A program made the position numbers and the translations under genes. From the NCBI GenBank assembly GCA_003550325.1, contig QKWP01000849.1, forward strand, positions 1 through 64,000: DNA of 64,000 bases, written 5' to 3'. The DNA comes from Gigaspora rosea (lineage: Eukaryota; Glomeromycota; Glomeromycetes; Diversisporales; Gigasporaceae). Below the pieces are notes generated by a model. That model did not search any database, was not told the DNA's origin, and saw nothing but the letters and a program-made list of their open reading frames with translations. Below, piece by piece: positions 23,257-35,731 of this stretch (positions are counted from its first letter, which is position 1; each line of letters begins with the position of its first letter).

Positions 23257-24487
23257 CGAATTAAGTAATAAAAAAGAGGTAATAAATAAATGACGGAAAG
23301 TCGCATTGATTCGAATTAGAGAAATAGTATCTTCTGGTCTCGCAATTGTTCGCCTTACATTATTGTTCGCCTTACATTATTATGCTGGAAACTCTACCCA
23401 TCCAAATTGAACAATTGTATTAGGAAGCATTAGCATTATTCCGAAGTCGGGAACAATTTCACGTCAAGGATGAAATGTGATCGTGGCTCGGCAAAAGGCC
23501 ATTTGATCAGTAATACAATTAATGATACGGGCGGCCGGTTGATGGCTCAGCCTACATCTTTATGGGCTGCGCTGGTCGATTTAAGAAGCGTTAGAATCGA
23601 TTCTCTTATAAAGCACACTTCATGTTAAGAAATTGACTAAAAATAAACTAATCATTAGTTGGCTAATTTGGATGATAAATTGGTAAAAAATGAATGTAAG
23701 AACGGAAATGTTTTGGTTGCATTCACAATTAATCAACATAAATGCTATAATTTCAAAGACAAAAATGAATAAAAACTAAATAATTTAGTATCACTAAAAT
23801 TTTGGCAAGGAATGGCCTGATTATTTTCTATATATTTGATATAGATATGAGACTAATTCTGATCAGAAAACTGTTCTAGCAAAATAAGGTTGACCCGGTC
23901 GACCGGCCCGAGTTTCTTTAGGATCCATGATTTTTCCATCGATCCGTATCACTAGGATACAACGTTTAATAGAATAGCGTTTATTTGCACTAAGTTGTAA
24001 TTGAAGACAACAAAAGCAATGCATGACAGAATATAGACAGCGTTAGTGATCGTGGCTCAGAGGATAAAAGACCTGATCGATGTTCAGCTGTCTAGCTAAG
24101 AATTTGAAATTTATTTGAAATATCGACGTTCTTCCATCGTTATCAATTTAAGATTAACTCTTTTTTTCCGATAGTTACAGCTCGACAAGAAAGAAAAAGG
24201 ACAGTAATTTGAATTACGAATATGAATATATGTACTAATATGCAATGTACCAGTGAGTTCATAAATATGATAAAGTTTATTGATTGAATAATAATGATTG
24301 TTTAATATAGGGTGCATTATGATTTACTTTATTTTAAATTGATCATACAGTACTAAAATGACTACACAAAAGTTGAGAAATGTCTTATATATAGTATACA
24401 ATTTTTTTAGCCAAAAAAATTTATCAAATACTGTAATTTTATCAAATTAAATAGTTTTTAATGGTTTATTCATTTTATTCATTTTGT
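23257..24487. other. Intergenic, no gene seen
   Basis: Contains a doubled ATTGTTCGCCTTACATT unit (about 23349-23384). Two phrases GATCGTGGCTC at about 23482 and 24048 are loosely tRNA-A-box-like but have no B box. No coding domain found. Confidence 0.4.
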
Positions 24488-24489
24488 TA

Positions 24490-24736
24490 CCGTAAAAGGT
24501 CATATAAAAGGTCCTCCCAAATAGTAGACCCATCAGGTACTGTACTGGACCCAGGTGCAGATATTGATTGAAATATAATTCTTTTCAAACTTCTATATTG
24601 TGTATGTTATAAACGCAAAGTGTGTCAAATTTTCTTTTCTATTATATAAAACTCTTCAGCCATATACACAGGGTCTATTAAGGTTTTAAAATTGGTAGAA
24701 TGCGGGTCTTGTATATGGTCATTTATGGATTTATGG
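24490..24736. mobile_element. TA-type MITE, CCGTAAA family, copy A
   Basis: Left end CCGTAAAAGGTCATATAAAA, right end CCATAAA when inverted, with TA on both sides. It shares CAAATAGTAGACCCAT, CGCAAAGTGTGT and GGGTCTTGTAT with the copy at 27526. Confidence 0.7.
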
Positions 24737-25034
24737 TAATTCCATTGGGTATAATTTAGAGTTATTTGTCGTTATCGCTATACAGTATGATATAGTAGAC
24801 CATTTTAGAACGTAACGAGTATTTTTTTTTCAAATAAAAAATTAGCAATGATTACTAATAATTTCCTTTTTTAAATTATGATTTGTCAGCTTTCTGCTTT
24901 GATAATCTCTAATTGTGAGAATAATTAACGACGAAAAATGTATATAATCCTTAAAAACAAATCGTTTAAATGAATAACTGCGCGAAAAGAAAAAAAAAAT
25001 ATCGATAATACTTTATAAAAAAATCTCAAAAAGA

Positions 25035-26460
<1,426 letters not shown>

Positions 26461-27523
26461 ATATAAGATGAACATGAAAAAAATATTTTTATCGTTATTT
26501 ATTTATTTATTTTATTAATAAATTCACAACTTCATTCTGCTAAATATTAGTTGAAGCTAAATAGTGTGAATTATTAAGCGATTAATTGTATAGAAAATTA
26601 TGAGGCTTTTATATAACATTAAGTTCGCGTTTTTAAATAGATTATAAATTCAAGTTCAATTAAAGATGTACATTTACGCGAAAGATTGCTAGACTTGATA
26701 AATTTGATAACAGTAAAATCACAGTAATCAGTGAACTTTTTATTACAAAAACTGTAATATGATAAAAAATACTATTTTTGTCTCATAAGTTCGATATATA
26801 TGACATGTGAAATTTATGAGAGGATTTATCTCTGGAGAGGCCTAAATATCTATAATATTAAAGTTTATATTAAAATATGTATTAAAGTTTATATTAGGAA
26901 ACTTTTTATAATGATGATAGTTTGGAAAACTTTGATTTATGCTCAATTTTTAACTTGAAAAACTTTGGCACCTTGCATTTACCACATGCATCGTCGATTG
27001 AAATGTAAAATAGATTTTTTTTTGCATCCATTATACTGATACACCCGTATTTTAACGCAATGTCATATTAATAATCTTAGGAACGTTATTAATTTATTTT
27101 TGTAGGACTCTATTGCAGTATTGCACAACATTTGATTCAGGTTAGTGTAAATAAGCCATAGATGCTATGAGGATTACTTTTAATATTCTAATATTCCATG
27201 AAATTTTATCCATTACATTATCTGTTATTAGCTTTCACTTATTAAGGTTTTACAAACGATGATGGCTTTTAAAATAGCATATAGACTCTGAATACTGTAT
27301 ATAAACATATAATAAATCACTCTCACATATTGTTCTAAACTATTTCTCGTAATGTTAAAGATAAATGAGTTAAAAGGATTAAGATCAATGTTTTTTTTTT
27401 TTACAGCTCCATATTAGCAAATTTTACCCTTTTTACATTAGACACGTAAAATATCGTGAATAGTTACTGTTTTTGATTTTGTTTTTATAGAAAAAAAAGT
27501 ACAGCATTTATCATAAAAATTGC
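26461..27523. other. Intergenic, no gene seen
   Basis: AT-rich 3' flank of the oxidoreductase gene. A doubled AAAGTTTATATTA unit lies near 26860-26896. No other structure seen. Confidence 0.4.
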
Positions 27524-27525
27524 TA

Positions 27526-27778
27526 CCGTAAAGTGCCGCATACCCCAAATAGTAGATCCACCCTGAATTGGGCGAACCACAAAATCTATATTAATCAAAT
27601 ACGTTTTTTTTTTTTTAAATAGGTTAGAATGCTTATTGTAAATACAAAGTGTGTATGCACTTTAAATTTTTTCATTTCACGATATAACCTCACAACGCGT
27701 ATAGACCCGGGTCTATTATATGGTTTAAAAATTGGTGGAATGTAAAAGACCCGGGTCTTGTATGCGGCACTGTTTTAA
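27526..27778. mobile_element. TA-type MITE, CCGTAAA family, copy B
   Basis: Left end CCGTAAAGTGCCGCATAC, right end contains the inverse GTATGCGGCACTG. TA precedes the left end; the right boundary is uncertain by about 5 bp. Internal GACCCGGGTCT occurs twice near the right end. Same family as 24490-24736, 47844-48131 and 58606-58797. Confidence 0.75.
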
Positions 27779-27781
27779 CGC

Positions 27782-28626
27782 ACAACTATAATAAACGAAG
27801 CGGTATTTGGAGTTGTTATTCAAGAATTGACATTTTTCCTGTTGCTAAACTAATTTATATATCGCGTTTAGCATTTGCCAGTCATATATAATTTACTAAT
27901 CTTATCCAAATAGATCTATGTATTCTATGTACTATCTACGACTGTCGTCCTGACAGGCTATGTCAAAAAACTTCAGTTCATGTATTTACATCATTCACAT
28001 TCAAAAAATTTAATATTTAATTATACTTTTGCTTTTTTGGAAATTTTATTAATCAATATCGTATGATAATTAATTAATATATCGTGTTCATTAAATAATA
28101 TCATCAGAAAATTTTTTGGATTGCCCCGGTTGGATATGTTTAAGAATTAGGTAGAGTCGAGACAATAAAACCAAAGTCAGACTAGCAGAAAAAGTTCCCT
28201 TAACAATTAAATACTAAGATATCCTATGCTATCGATTACAAATCGAAAACACTACGTGAATAAGTCATTCTAATGTGCATAACAAATCTACATTAGTCGC
28301 ATAATCAATCTAAAAAATGCACAAACTATTATTGCGCATAAATTTATTGTAATTGACTCGAGTCAAATACTTTGTTTTGTGATAAGTGACTCGCACTGCT
28401 CAAATACGTACTACGCTAACGTCGATCCCGGATTCGAATGTCCCATGCTAAAAAATTTCGTGCAAGGAAATTTTGGCACAAAGATGCCACAAATTATAAA
28501 AAAAGTTAACAGCCTGATCCATGCCCGGTATAAAGTTGATACAATCTAGTATATCCACGTACACAATCTTTCTTATATAAATCACTTTTATCTTGGTTAC
28601 AAAAAAAGTTTACTAAATAAATTTAA
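27782..28626. other. Intergenic, no gene seen
   Basis: A GGATTCGAATG B-box-like word near 28431 has no matching stem or A box, so no tRNA is called. Otherwise unremarkable sequence. Confidence 0.4.
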
Positions 28627-30453
28627 ATGGCTGGGATACCTGGAAGTGATGAACTTGGTTCTGGATATGATTTTATTTAAATGGGCAATATGCTCAAAGT
28701 GAATCATGTACCGAAAATTTATTTGACTGGAGCAATATGCTCCAACCTATAAGAGAGAAAACAATGGACAGACTTATATCATACCTAGTACCGTTAGTGT
28801 AAGAACGTATAAAGGTTAAACAAATGTATCTTGCACATAAAGTTTCAAAGTTTTCATTTCTTTTCATTATATTAGTTTTATTCAAAGAGAGCGGTCGAAT
28901 ATATTACTGTCGCTGATGAAAATTTAGATGAATATCATCAATCAATTTCGAATACTGTTAATGTTGGAGGTAATTTTATTAATGAAACTTTTAATAATAC
29001 AGAATATATAAATAATAATATTTTCAATATTTTTTTTTTCTCAAGCAAGCATTTTAGGCTTTACTGGCTCTTTAGATATAGAGTTAGGAAAAGTTGTTGA
29101 CTATAGCAAATTCCGAAAATTTAGCCGAATTCAATATGATCATTCATCTCATCTTCTTCATTTCTCATCATCTCTTTTAACGTTACGAAAATATCTTAAA
29201 CAAGATATTCGTTCTGAAATTAATGATCCAAAAATTGATCCAGAAACAATTTTTGATCCATTTTATCAGTAGTCTTAAAATGGACGGTCGCGTTGTTCTT
29301 AGTGCATCCACTAATAAGTTTAATTATAATTCCAAAGCAAATTATAAGTTGGTAGCAAAAGCTGCAGCTTTAGAAATATTTAAAGGAGAGGTGTCTGAGG
29401 AATATAAGGAAGAAGTTAAAAAATTTAGAATGAATAGTGATTTTAATCTTAATGCATGTGGAGGAGATGTCAGCGCACTTGGAAATGATATGATGCATCC
29501 AAATATGGACAAATGGGCAGAAACTGTTCCAAATAATCCAGTTTTCATAACATTTGATAGAACAAAGAGGTATTTAATATTTAATAAACTTGAGTATTAA
29601 CATGGTACAGCAGTAAATCAAAACTAAAATTGACATATAATTAAATTTAAAAAGTCTCTCGTTCATTGGTGATTTGGCAGAGAATAAAACTCGGAGAAAA
29701 CAATTTATAGATGCTTGGCCCATTTATGCTAACGCTCATGGAAGGGAATTCAAGTCTTTTGACCCACCTTATTTGGAATACACATATGTCACATCCACCA
29801 CCAGTGCTTCGCGAATTGAAAATCATGAAGGAGAAGTGTTGAGTATACTAGGGACCAGTGTTGTCATGGGACACGGACACGGACCGGGATGGGACGTCCG
29901 GGACATGTCCGCCCAGAATTTTTTTTGTCCCGGACATTCGGCGAATCAACACGTAATCACCAACCAATAAAATTCGTTGTATCCATCGTAAATTATTATC
30001 ATGTTTTACGAAACGCAAACCAAGGGCCTGTATAATTCCGCAATTCGATGGTTTTACCCAGCGGACATGTCCCGGACATAGTAGGGACAAAGTTAAAAAT
30101 TAGTGGGACATTGTCCGTGAACAATATCGTGTTGGGACATTATTGCGGACATGTCCCGGACGTCCCGTCCCGGACTGTCCGTGTCCCTGTAAAATTGGCG
30201 GGACAATGTCCGTGTACAACACTGCTAGGGACTATGCCAGTTATCAAAGAGGGAAGCAAATGGTAAGATTATATTATGGAATAAAATTTATTGGTTATTA
30301 AATTATTTACTATTTTGCAAATTATTGTCTTATTACAGGAAATGGTTAGCAGTTTCTTATTTTAAAAATAATGAAGAAATACATGGAATTTTGATCAGAG
30401 GAAACCTTACGCCGAGGGCCTTTATTATCAAAAAGAAATGTCTACTTTCTTGA
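28627..30453 (+). pseudogene. MACPF-domain-like gene, decayed and split by a MITE
   Basis: The frame starting at ATG 28627 encodes an N-terminus that soon shifts frame (after about 17 codons). Pieces resembling membrane-attack-complex/perforin domain proteins then appear in order: an SVRTYK-type strand, LGFTGSLDIELGK (about 29050-29100), LRKYLK, and after another break HFISSLK and GRVVLSAST (the YGTHF...GG signature region, with its first residues lost). A clean intron (29571 to about 29653) joins FDRTK to SLSFIGDLAENK. A hAT MITE (29856-30224) interrupts the next exon, and a second intron ends at the AG before 30341. At least three frameshifts plus the insertion mark it as dead. MACPF proteins form membrane pores in many lineages; the role in this fungus is unknown and the assignment is by motif. 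Confidence 0.7.
29856..30224. mobile_element. hAT-type MITE inside the MACPF-like gene
   Basis: Ends are CAGTGTTGT in inverted orientation, flanked by the octamer CTAGGGAC at 29848-29855 and 30225-30232. The interior is built of GGGACACGGACA, GGACATGTCCCGGAC and complementary words and can fold on itself. Removing the 369 bp plus one octamer rejoins the host reading frame (SILGT to MPVIKEG), which proves insertion into a coding exon. Length plus duplication is 377 bp, so the frame is shifted. Confidence 0.93.
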
Positions 30454-30569
30454 TTTCATTGGATGTGCAGAATTTCCTCCACGGCAGATTATCATTTTTA
30501 TGGTGTGGATATCAAAAATCTTGTTGGTGTTCATCGGAGTCTTTGTGTTCATGGTAAGCCTAGGTGAGT

Positions 30570-32591
30570 CATTTAAAGGTCAGAGCTGGTATTTCGAGCT
30601 CCAAGATGGTACACTTCATCTTTCAACAATTACTTGTAGTAATAACTCTAGTCCAATACTTGAATCTATTTAGCTTTTACGAATGGACTTTATAGAAGAG
30701 ATTGAAATTTTCAAACATAGGCTTTAGAGTTTCAAGCATCGTGAGAATTTTGACCAAACATTCGAATGTTCACCAAGTTTTTAAGACATTAAAAAGAAAT
30801 CATTACATCATATAAACAAAAATTTAGCGTGTTATTTAATTTATATCGGTACTATTATATATTAAATTGATTATATAACTTCGTTCTCATCTTGCTTTTG
30901 AGAATTTGATGAAAAGATAACTTTAATAAATTCTTTACGATAAATTTTTTTTTTTACATTGGACTTTGACTGAAATATTATATTTGCATTTTCATTATTA
31001 AAAAAGAACTGTACAGGAACATAAATGGAAGATGTAGTATCTTTATTTGATATTAAATTGAATTCCATTTTGTTAATTGAGAAATTAATTAAATATAGAA
31101 GTTGTTATTTGAGTCAAGCAATTTATCACGATCAAAGTAATAAAATTAACTTTGACTGACGCTCGATGAATTAAAGTTTATTTTGATGCTTGAGATTTCG
31201 ATCGATTTCTGAATAAATATTCACCGATCCCACTCTCTAGTTTATAGAATACGTAGATTTTTAGTTAAACTCTTAATAACAAATGATATTGTGTTATTGT
31301 TTTGATGAACTAAAACATGATCATGCGGTGCAAGCAGGGACGTGTAAAATTTTGGAAATAAAATTTTCCAAATTTTTACAAATTTTTACACTAATCCAAA
31401 GATTTCCAAACTTTTGCATTTACCCCAAATTTTTCCCGATTTTTAAGGTCGCATGTGATCTGACCAATAAAAATAGGTCTTTATGCATGTGATTTGACCA
31501 ATTAGATTGTGTTTGTGAATCATCCTAGTGTTACCACCCTAAAAAATTTCTGAATTAAAAATCCAAGATCAGGTGAATCTAAACAAAAATAACCTTAATC
31601 ATAACGCTGGTAGCCAAATTTTTTTAGAGTGGTGATGCTAGGGTCTTAGTTAGATGTGGTCACCATGTGCATGGGTGCATGCATGCGCATGGTTTAACAA
31701 TCTATATACCAAAAATAATAATAATAATACTATCGCTATATAATTCTGCTCTGCTTGTCCCTAAACACAAGTTTTTCATTTAATTATGTAAAATGAAGCT
31801 CAGTAGAGTTCAAAATCGAACTTATGAGCAAGTTTTATTGAATTCGATGTCTTAAACTAACATGTTTGGGCAAACATAATTAATATTCATGTGTTTCAGA
31901 ACAGTGTTTGGTCAGGTGTCGAACATGAACTAACCAATTTAAGCAGGATCACATATTTAATCGTGACCGCCACTAAACTAGCAAAGAAATCAATGGATTT
32001 AGTGCTTTCGTCGTTGTAGTAAGTATATCAGATTAGGATAAAATATTTTTGATTTTTGCTTTATGATATAAAGCAGGTTTTACTCTCGCTTGATGATTAT
32101 ATTGGATTTTATTTAATTCATAACATGGGTTTCACCCTGTCACATATTATTTATTTGTACAAAAACTTTGCCAAATTTTAATCATAATATTTGTGCACAA
32201 TATTTTTTGATTATATTAATTCAAATAAAAACTTTAATATATGATATATTCTATTAAGTAGGTTAGTGCAATTTTTAAATAAATTAGCACAAATAAAAAG
32301 GTAAAATTATATATCCATTTCAATTTTTATTAAGAATCCAAGCTACTTTTTATACATAACTAATATAAATTTTATTGAAAATTTTTTTTGTAACTAATTG
32401 GTTTTTGATATTACAAACCAATAATAAATTTTAACTATGCTGCATATATATGCATGCCTGCTGTATATTATGTGCATGCATAGTAGCAAAAATATGATTT
32501 TGCCCACCTCTAGTCTTAGTGCAAAATCATTATAAAATCTTTCTATATCGCTTTTTTTTTAAAACTCTAATAGTTTGAAATTTTTTATTAA
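30570..32591. other. Intergenic region with repeat fragments
   Basis: No gene seen. 31340-31460 carries AAATTTT/CCAAATTT repeats like those near 21.3 and 36.5 kb. Paired words GCATGCATGCGCATGG (about 31678) and ATGCATGCCTGC (about 32452) may be ends of an older element. Confidence 0.4.
31524..31642. mobile_element. Small foldback repeat
   Basis: CCTAGTGTTACCACCCTAAA at the left and its imperfect inverse (GAGTGGTGATGCTAGG) at the right enclose about 70 AT-rich bases. It is probably a short MITE; no duplication found. Confidence 0.5.
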
Positions 32592-32593
32592 TA

Positions 32594-35342
32594 AGGGGAG
32601 TAGGGGTATTATGGCGAAGTTAAGTATGCTACAAGGAAAACTTTTTATTAACCCAATATAGAACTTTGAAATTTAAACCACTAATAGTACAACATATATA
32701 GAATAAATCTAATACAAAAATAAGAATGCATGATTTGTATATCGGTACAAGATCATCGTTTTTGTACACAGTACCAAAATCAAAAAATTTAAGGTTATGG
32801 AGGTATTGTGGCGAATTTAGAAAAAAAATTTTTTTTTCTTATTTTTTTTTCCTTGCTAACTTTTCTTGACTTTTTTTAGCACGTTCTTCTTTTTTTTGTG
32901 CTAGCTCAAGTTCTCGTGCAGCCTTTTTTTGGGCTGTTATCTCTTTTTTTCGTTTTGTCTCTGCAATCTTCTGTTCTGATTTCTCATTCGCTTCTTTCAA
33001 TTGCCGCCAGCTTTCCTCATTCGTAAGAAGTCGAGCAAAAGGGAGCGTTTTTCTCTTTTTTTTAGGAGGGAGCAACGGAGAACCTGACTGCTTTTCGGGA
33101 TCAGATTGGTTTCCAGAAGTTGGCTGAGAGTTATTGGCTTGTGAATTACGAACTGGATACTTTAGAACTGAGCGCAAAGTAGATGTTCCAGGATTTTTGT
33201 AGACGTCAAGCTCTTCTGTTACTAGCGCAAGTTGAGCTTTTAATAATTCATTTTCCTCCTTAAGCATTTTATTTTCTTCTTTTAACAAATTAACGTTCAA
33301 CCTTGTAGGATGAAAATGGTTTGGTTGAGATGCAGAACTTGATTCGACAAGTTGGTCGAAAGGTTGGCTTGGTTCGATGGGTTGGACGAAAGAGTTGCTA
33401 CATGAAGATAAGTCAACAAAGTTTTCAGTTGTTAGTGAAGCGTCCAAACGGTCGGGGCTAATGGCATTGGGATTAAATGGCCATATTCCCGTTGTTTTAT
33501 AGGCATTGCAAATGGCAAGTGGCGTGTAGGTTTCAAGAAAAGCGGGACCAAGGACTTTCGCGAAAGTGTGTTTTGTTACTGTCATGCCATTATTATTAAT
33601 ACAATATTTATTACACGCTTTGTTATATTCGTTTTTTAATTTTGCAAAAGGAAGCTCTGATGGTTGCAAAACGTGTGTTGTATGAGGTGGAAGCGCGTAA
33701 AGAAGGATACTATTTTCTCGGCAAAAATCAACGCTTGTATAGTTAATATGGCTTTTATGACCATCGAGGATTAACAAAACAGGTCGAGCAGGTGGAACTG
33801 AGTTGATAAAGTGGTTAAGGTACATTTGAAAAAGGTCTTCGCGCATATACCCAGTATCTGTAAAACCCATTACAGTTCCAGACGGTGCACCTTCTAACAA
33901 GCCAGGAATTGCGCGAACACCCTTATAGATTATCAAAGGCGGAATATACGACCCAGCGGCAGAAATTGTTGGTGCTAATGAGATATGTTCATGAGAATTC
34001 CCATACGAAACTTTATGAACTTGGCGTGCACCTTTTTTTGCAATTACTTTTTCAGATTTTGGAACAATGACGAAACCAGTTTCGTCCATGTTCCAAATCT
34101 GCGCAGCGGTAAGTGAATTCTCATGAATAATCTGTTTAAGTTTTTCAAAATGGTCCTTAACAATTGTTGCATTTGCTCGCTGTGCGCGTGCCTCTGATAA
34201 TTCTTGTGGAGTACGAATTGAAAGCACAGGGTGATCCCTCATGAAACGCTTCCACCAATCATAACTTGGTCCCGTATTTCCAAATGGATGATTTCGTTTA
34301 TTTAATCGCATAATTTCGATTATACAATGGTTAACCCCCTCCTTTGTTAGACCAAACCCGAGCTTTTGAATATTAAGGCAATAGCCGGCAAGTTGATCTT
34401 CTTCATGTTTAGTAAGAACGGTTGATGGTCCTGGGCGACCAAGAGGACCACCATTTTCTTTAGCCCGTCTAAGTGTAGTTTCTGGAATTCCAAAGCTTTT
34501 TGCAACAATGTTTAAGCTTGGACCTTTAGAACCGATAAGTTGTTCATTTAATTTGTCAAGTGCAGCACGAATTTTATCTTGTCTGTTAGTATTAGAAACT
34601 TGCATATTTATTTGATGTAACGAGATAATACAATAATGTGAAAACGTGACGAAAACGTGACAAAAAACAATTTATATAATAATAAAGTAACACGGGTTTA
34701 CTATGTCATTTATTTATTTAAATGTTCAAGGTTGTTCAATGTCTACTGGTGAAAATAAACTTGTTTTCGTGATCCAAGAATTTTTGCGTCGCGATACATT
34801 TTATTAACGTGTCGCGAACCTGTTTTTATTGTTGGACCTACGTACGTACATACCAGAATTAAGGGGAATGTGTAGTTGTTATGAATTGTTATACATAAAA
34901 AAGATAAATAAGTTTTTGTTTTGCGTGGAGTAAATTTCTAATTCCACCATAATTACTTCGCCATAATACCTAATATATGGCTTATATACCTTTATTTATT
35001 CGAAGTAAAAATAAATTAAGAAAAAGATTATCAAACTATATAAAAGTTTTGAACTTAGGTAGAATTTGTTACTGCGAACAAAATTACTTAACGCGCTAAG
35101 ATGGATTTATTTAGTGCAAAAATTTTTTTGTATGTGTTCTGTTTTCTTTTTTTAAGTAAAAATTCGTTTAAATATCGATATTTCATGATCCAGTGGTCGG
35201 AAATGAACGAATTTGGCACCAATCGATTCGTCTCACCGAGACGAATCGAATGGTGTACAAATCGTTCAATTCCGATCACGGGATCAAGAGATATGCCGAA
35301 TTCGCCATAATACCTTATTCGCCATAATACCCCTACTCCCCT
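32594..35342 (-). mobile_element. Structurally complete pogo-type DNA transposon
   Basis: The 2,749-bp element has perfect inverted ends of about 24 bp beginning AGGGGAGTAGGGGTATTATG, with TA at 32592-32593 and 35343-35344. The end word GGTATTATGGCGAA recurs subterminally near 32800 on the left (GGTATTGTGGCGAA) and near 34955 and 35305 on the right, as expected for transposase-binding sites. It encodes one uninterrupted transposase on the minus strand. TA duplication, CENP-B/HTH-like N-terminus and DDE domain place it in the pogo branch of Tc1/mariner. With ends, duplication and ORF all intact, this copy may be mobile; activity is inference. Confidence 0.93.
32839..34605 (-). CDS. Pogo-family transposase, intact
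   Basis: 588 codons from ATG (34605-34603), no breaks. Order: a psq-like helix-turn-helix (residues 1-55, KSFGIPETTLRR), a CENP-B/Tc5-like DNA-binding domain (about 65-140, EEDQLAGYCL and WWKRFM), then the DDE_1 catalytic domain. Catalytic candidates are the Asp in WNMDETGF, the Asp in LLILDGHKSH, and an acidic residue in HVLQPSELPFAKLK, where Glu stands where many relatives have LQPLD. The C-terminal 200 residues hold an acidic/Ser-rich linker, a heptad segment (EENKMLKEENELLKAQ), a KKKRK nuclear-localisation-type patch and a Lys/Glu coiled coil ending RKKK. Length is usual for fungal pogo transposases. It acts in the nucleus on its own inverted ends. Confidence 0.93.
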   Translation of the reverse strand: MQVSNTNRQDKIRAALDKLNEQLIGSKGPSLNIVAKSFGIPETTLRRAKENGGPLGRPGPSTVLTKHEEDQLAGYCLNIQKLGFGLTKEGVNHCIIEIMRLNKRNHPFGNTGPSYDWWKRFMRDHPVLSIRTPQELSEARAQRANATIVKDHFEKLKQIIHENSLTAAQIWNMDETGFVIVPKSEKVIAKKGARQVHKVSYGNSHEHISLAPTISAAGSYIPPLIIYKGVRAIPGLLEGAPSGTVMGFTDTGYMREDLFQMYLNHFINSVPPARPVLLILDGHKSHINYTSVDFCRENSILLYALPPHTTHVLQPSELPFAKLKNEYNKACNKYCINNNGMTVTKHTFAKVLGPAFLETYTPLAICNAYKTTGIWPFNPNAISPDRLDASLTTENFVDLSSCSNSFVQPIEPSQPFDQLVESSSASQPNHFHPTRLNVNLLKEENKMLKEENELLKAQLALVTEELDVYKNPGTSTLRSVLKYPVRNSQANNSQPTSGNQSDPEKQSGSPLLPPKKKRKTLPFARLLTNEESWRQLKEANEKSEQKIAETKRKKEITAQKKAARELELAQKKEERAKKSQEKLARKKK

Positions 35343-35439
35343 TATATTATACAGTATTGTCCTACCAATATAGTAACTAGCAACAAAATTATTTATTTGT
35401 GAATGCAAATAATGAGTTTTGATATATAAAATCTTTTTT

Positions 35440-35640
35440 TCAAATTTTGAATATTAAAAAATTTTTTATCCAATTTATCCAAATATTTGCTGATATCCAA
35501 ATTAATTTTTGCAATTTGATATCCAAATTTTTACATATCCCTGAGTGCAAGGACCCAAAAAATTTGGATATCAAATTGCAAAAATTTATTTGGATAACAG
35601 TAAATATCTGGATAAAATTTGGATAAAAAATTTAAATATT
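35440..35640. mobile_element. Foldback repeat with TTTGGATAT arms
   Basis: Left arm words (TTATCCAAATATTTGCTG, ATATCCAAATT, TTGCAATTTGATATCC) are mirrored on the right (GGATATCAAATTGCAAAAA, TTTGGATAACAG, AATATCTGGATAA). The arms are about 85 bp around a loop that contains TATCCCTGAGTGCAAGGAC. No ORF. It is possibly a MITE whose ends lie just outside. Confidence 0.7.
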
Positions 35641-35731
35641 TGAATTATTTGAATTAAAAAAAATTTTTATTAAACAATTAATCATAAATTTTATTAATTA
35701 TATTGATTGAAATATAGCTATTTAATATTTT

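Noticed and set aside
28400..28450. Possible tRNA (GGATTCGAATG B-box-like word)
   Set aside because: No matching T-stem, acceptor stem or A box could be drawn.
35088..35408. 106-codon minus-strand frame at the pogo right end
   Set aside because: It runs through the transposon terminal repeat and subterminal sites, so it is not a gene.
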